Shown here piece by piece: positions 5,849 to 6,037 of a stretch of DNA of 6,037 nucleotides. The notes under the pieces were generated by a model. The model worked only from the letters and a program-made list of their open reading frames with translations, had not been told where the DNA came from and did no database searches. This stretch comes from an uncultured Clostridia bacterium (GTDB taxonomy: Bacteria > Bacillota_A > Clostridia > TANB77 > CAG-508), in contig CANBLA010000062.1 of the NCBI GenBank assembly GCA_947369305.1, positions 1 to 6,037 of the forward strand, written 5' to 3'. Positions within the stretch are counted from its first letter, which is position 1, and the number at the start of each line of letters is the position of its first letter. Both the position numbers and the translations under genes were made by a program.

Positions 5849-5869
5849 CACATATAAAATTTTTTTCAA
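5842..5869 (-). promoter_or_regulatory. Promoter of the perR-rbr operon
   Basis: On the minus strand, TTGAAA (5869-5864) and TATAAT (5847-5842) have a 16-bp spacer, and the -10 is extended (TGTTATAAT). The leader would be roughly 40 nt and includes the inverted repeat at 5809-5831. I see no separate promoter before rbr. Confidence 0.75.
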
Positions 5870-5913
5870 GTCTTTTTTAATATTTGTTGACAAAAATGGT
5901 ATCTTTACAAAAG

Positions 5914-5948
5914 ATAGAGGATATTTTCAAAATTAAAATACCCTCTAT
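5914..5948 (-). terminator. Terminator after the right-edge gene
   Basis: A 14-bp stem pairs 5914-5927 with 5935-5948 around a 7-nt loop. One position (5921/5941) is a G-U pair in minus-strand RNA but an A-C mismatch in plus-strand RNA, which favours minus-strand use. On the minus strand it is followed by CTTTTGT, a modest U tract. It lies 15 bases past the stop codon of the gene at 5963-6037. Confidence 0.75.
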
Positions 5949-5962
5949 TTTTATTTTTGTTT

Positions 5963-6037
5963 CTAAAATATCTCTTTTATCCAATTTATTATTTTACTAA
6001 AAAATCCGTCCTTCTTTACTTCTAAGGCATCTTCAGA
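5963..6037 (-). CDS. C-terminal end of an unidentified protein
   Basis: The last 24 codons and a TAG stop (5965-5963) of a gene entering from the right edge. It is the only open minus-strand frame there; the other two stop within a few codons of the edge. The fragment starts SEDALEVKKDG and ends FFSKIINWIKEIF, an acidic/basic stretch followed by an aromatic amphipathic helix. That kind of tail occurs on unrelated proteins, so no function can be given. The stem-loop at 5914-5948 downstream supports this being a true gene end. Confidence 0.65.
   Translation of the reverse strand, partial: SEDALEVKKDGFFSKIINWIKEIF

Noticed and set aside
5887..5915. A plus-strand TTGACA (5887-5892) that could start a divergent transcript.
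   Set aside because: The base run 17 bp further on is AAAGAT, a poor -10. Transcription would enter a stem-loop at once, and no plus-strand gene follows.

Overview
The window looks like chromosomal DNA from a low-GC, anaerobic Gram-positive bacterium of the clostridial type. The evidence is AT-rich intergenic DNA, strong AGGAGG-like ribosome binding sites, canonical TTGACA/TATAAT promoters, a PerR-rubrerythrin pair, and a pilin-like N-terminus fused to InlB B-repeats, an architecture common in gut Clostridia. The species cannot be named from the sequence. All seven genes, two of them cut by the window edges, are on the minus strand, so transcription runs from right to left.

Reading with transcription from the right edge: (1) the last 24 codons of an unidentified gene (5963-6037), followed by a stem-loop terminator (5914-5948). 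(2) An oxidative-stress operon: a PerR-type Fur-family regulator (5369-5794) and rubrerythrin (4839-5381), overlapping by 13 bases. It is driven by an extended -10 promoter that overlaps a good match to the PerR box (5834-5848). The operon ends at a 22-bp perfect palindrome (4790-4835). (3) Alanine racemase (3656-4741), supplying D-alanine for peptidoglycan. (4) A 920-residue surface-type protein (767-3529) with a prepilin-like N-terminal helix and at least five InlB-type repeats. It has a near-perfect promoter and a clear terminator. (5) A phage-type dUTPase (167-625) with its own promoter. (6) The first 17 codons of a CarD-family RNA-polymerase-binding regulator (1-51), also with its own extended -10 promoter.

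Apart from perR-rbr, the genes look like separate transcription units rather than one pathway. PerR senses peroxide or iron and represses itself and rubrerythrin, which reduces peroxide. Alr, Dut and CarD are housekeeping. The large pilin-like repeat protein is the accessory element.

There is no sign of CRISPR, an insertion sequence, tRNA, rRNA or an obvious prophage. I found no convincing wholly new system. The parts most worth a second look are the pilin/InlB fusion protein with its unassigned domains and its promoter region, and the operator-like inverted repeats upstream of perR and of the repeat-protein gene.
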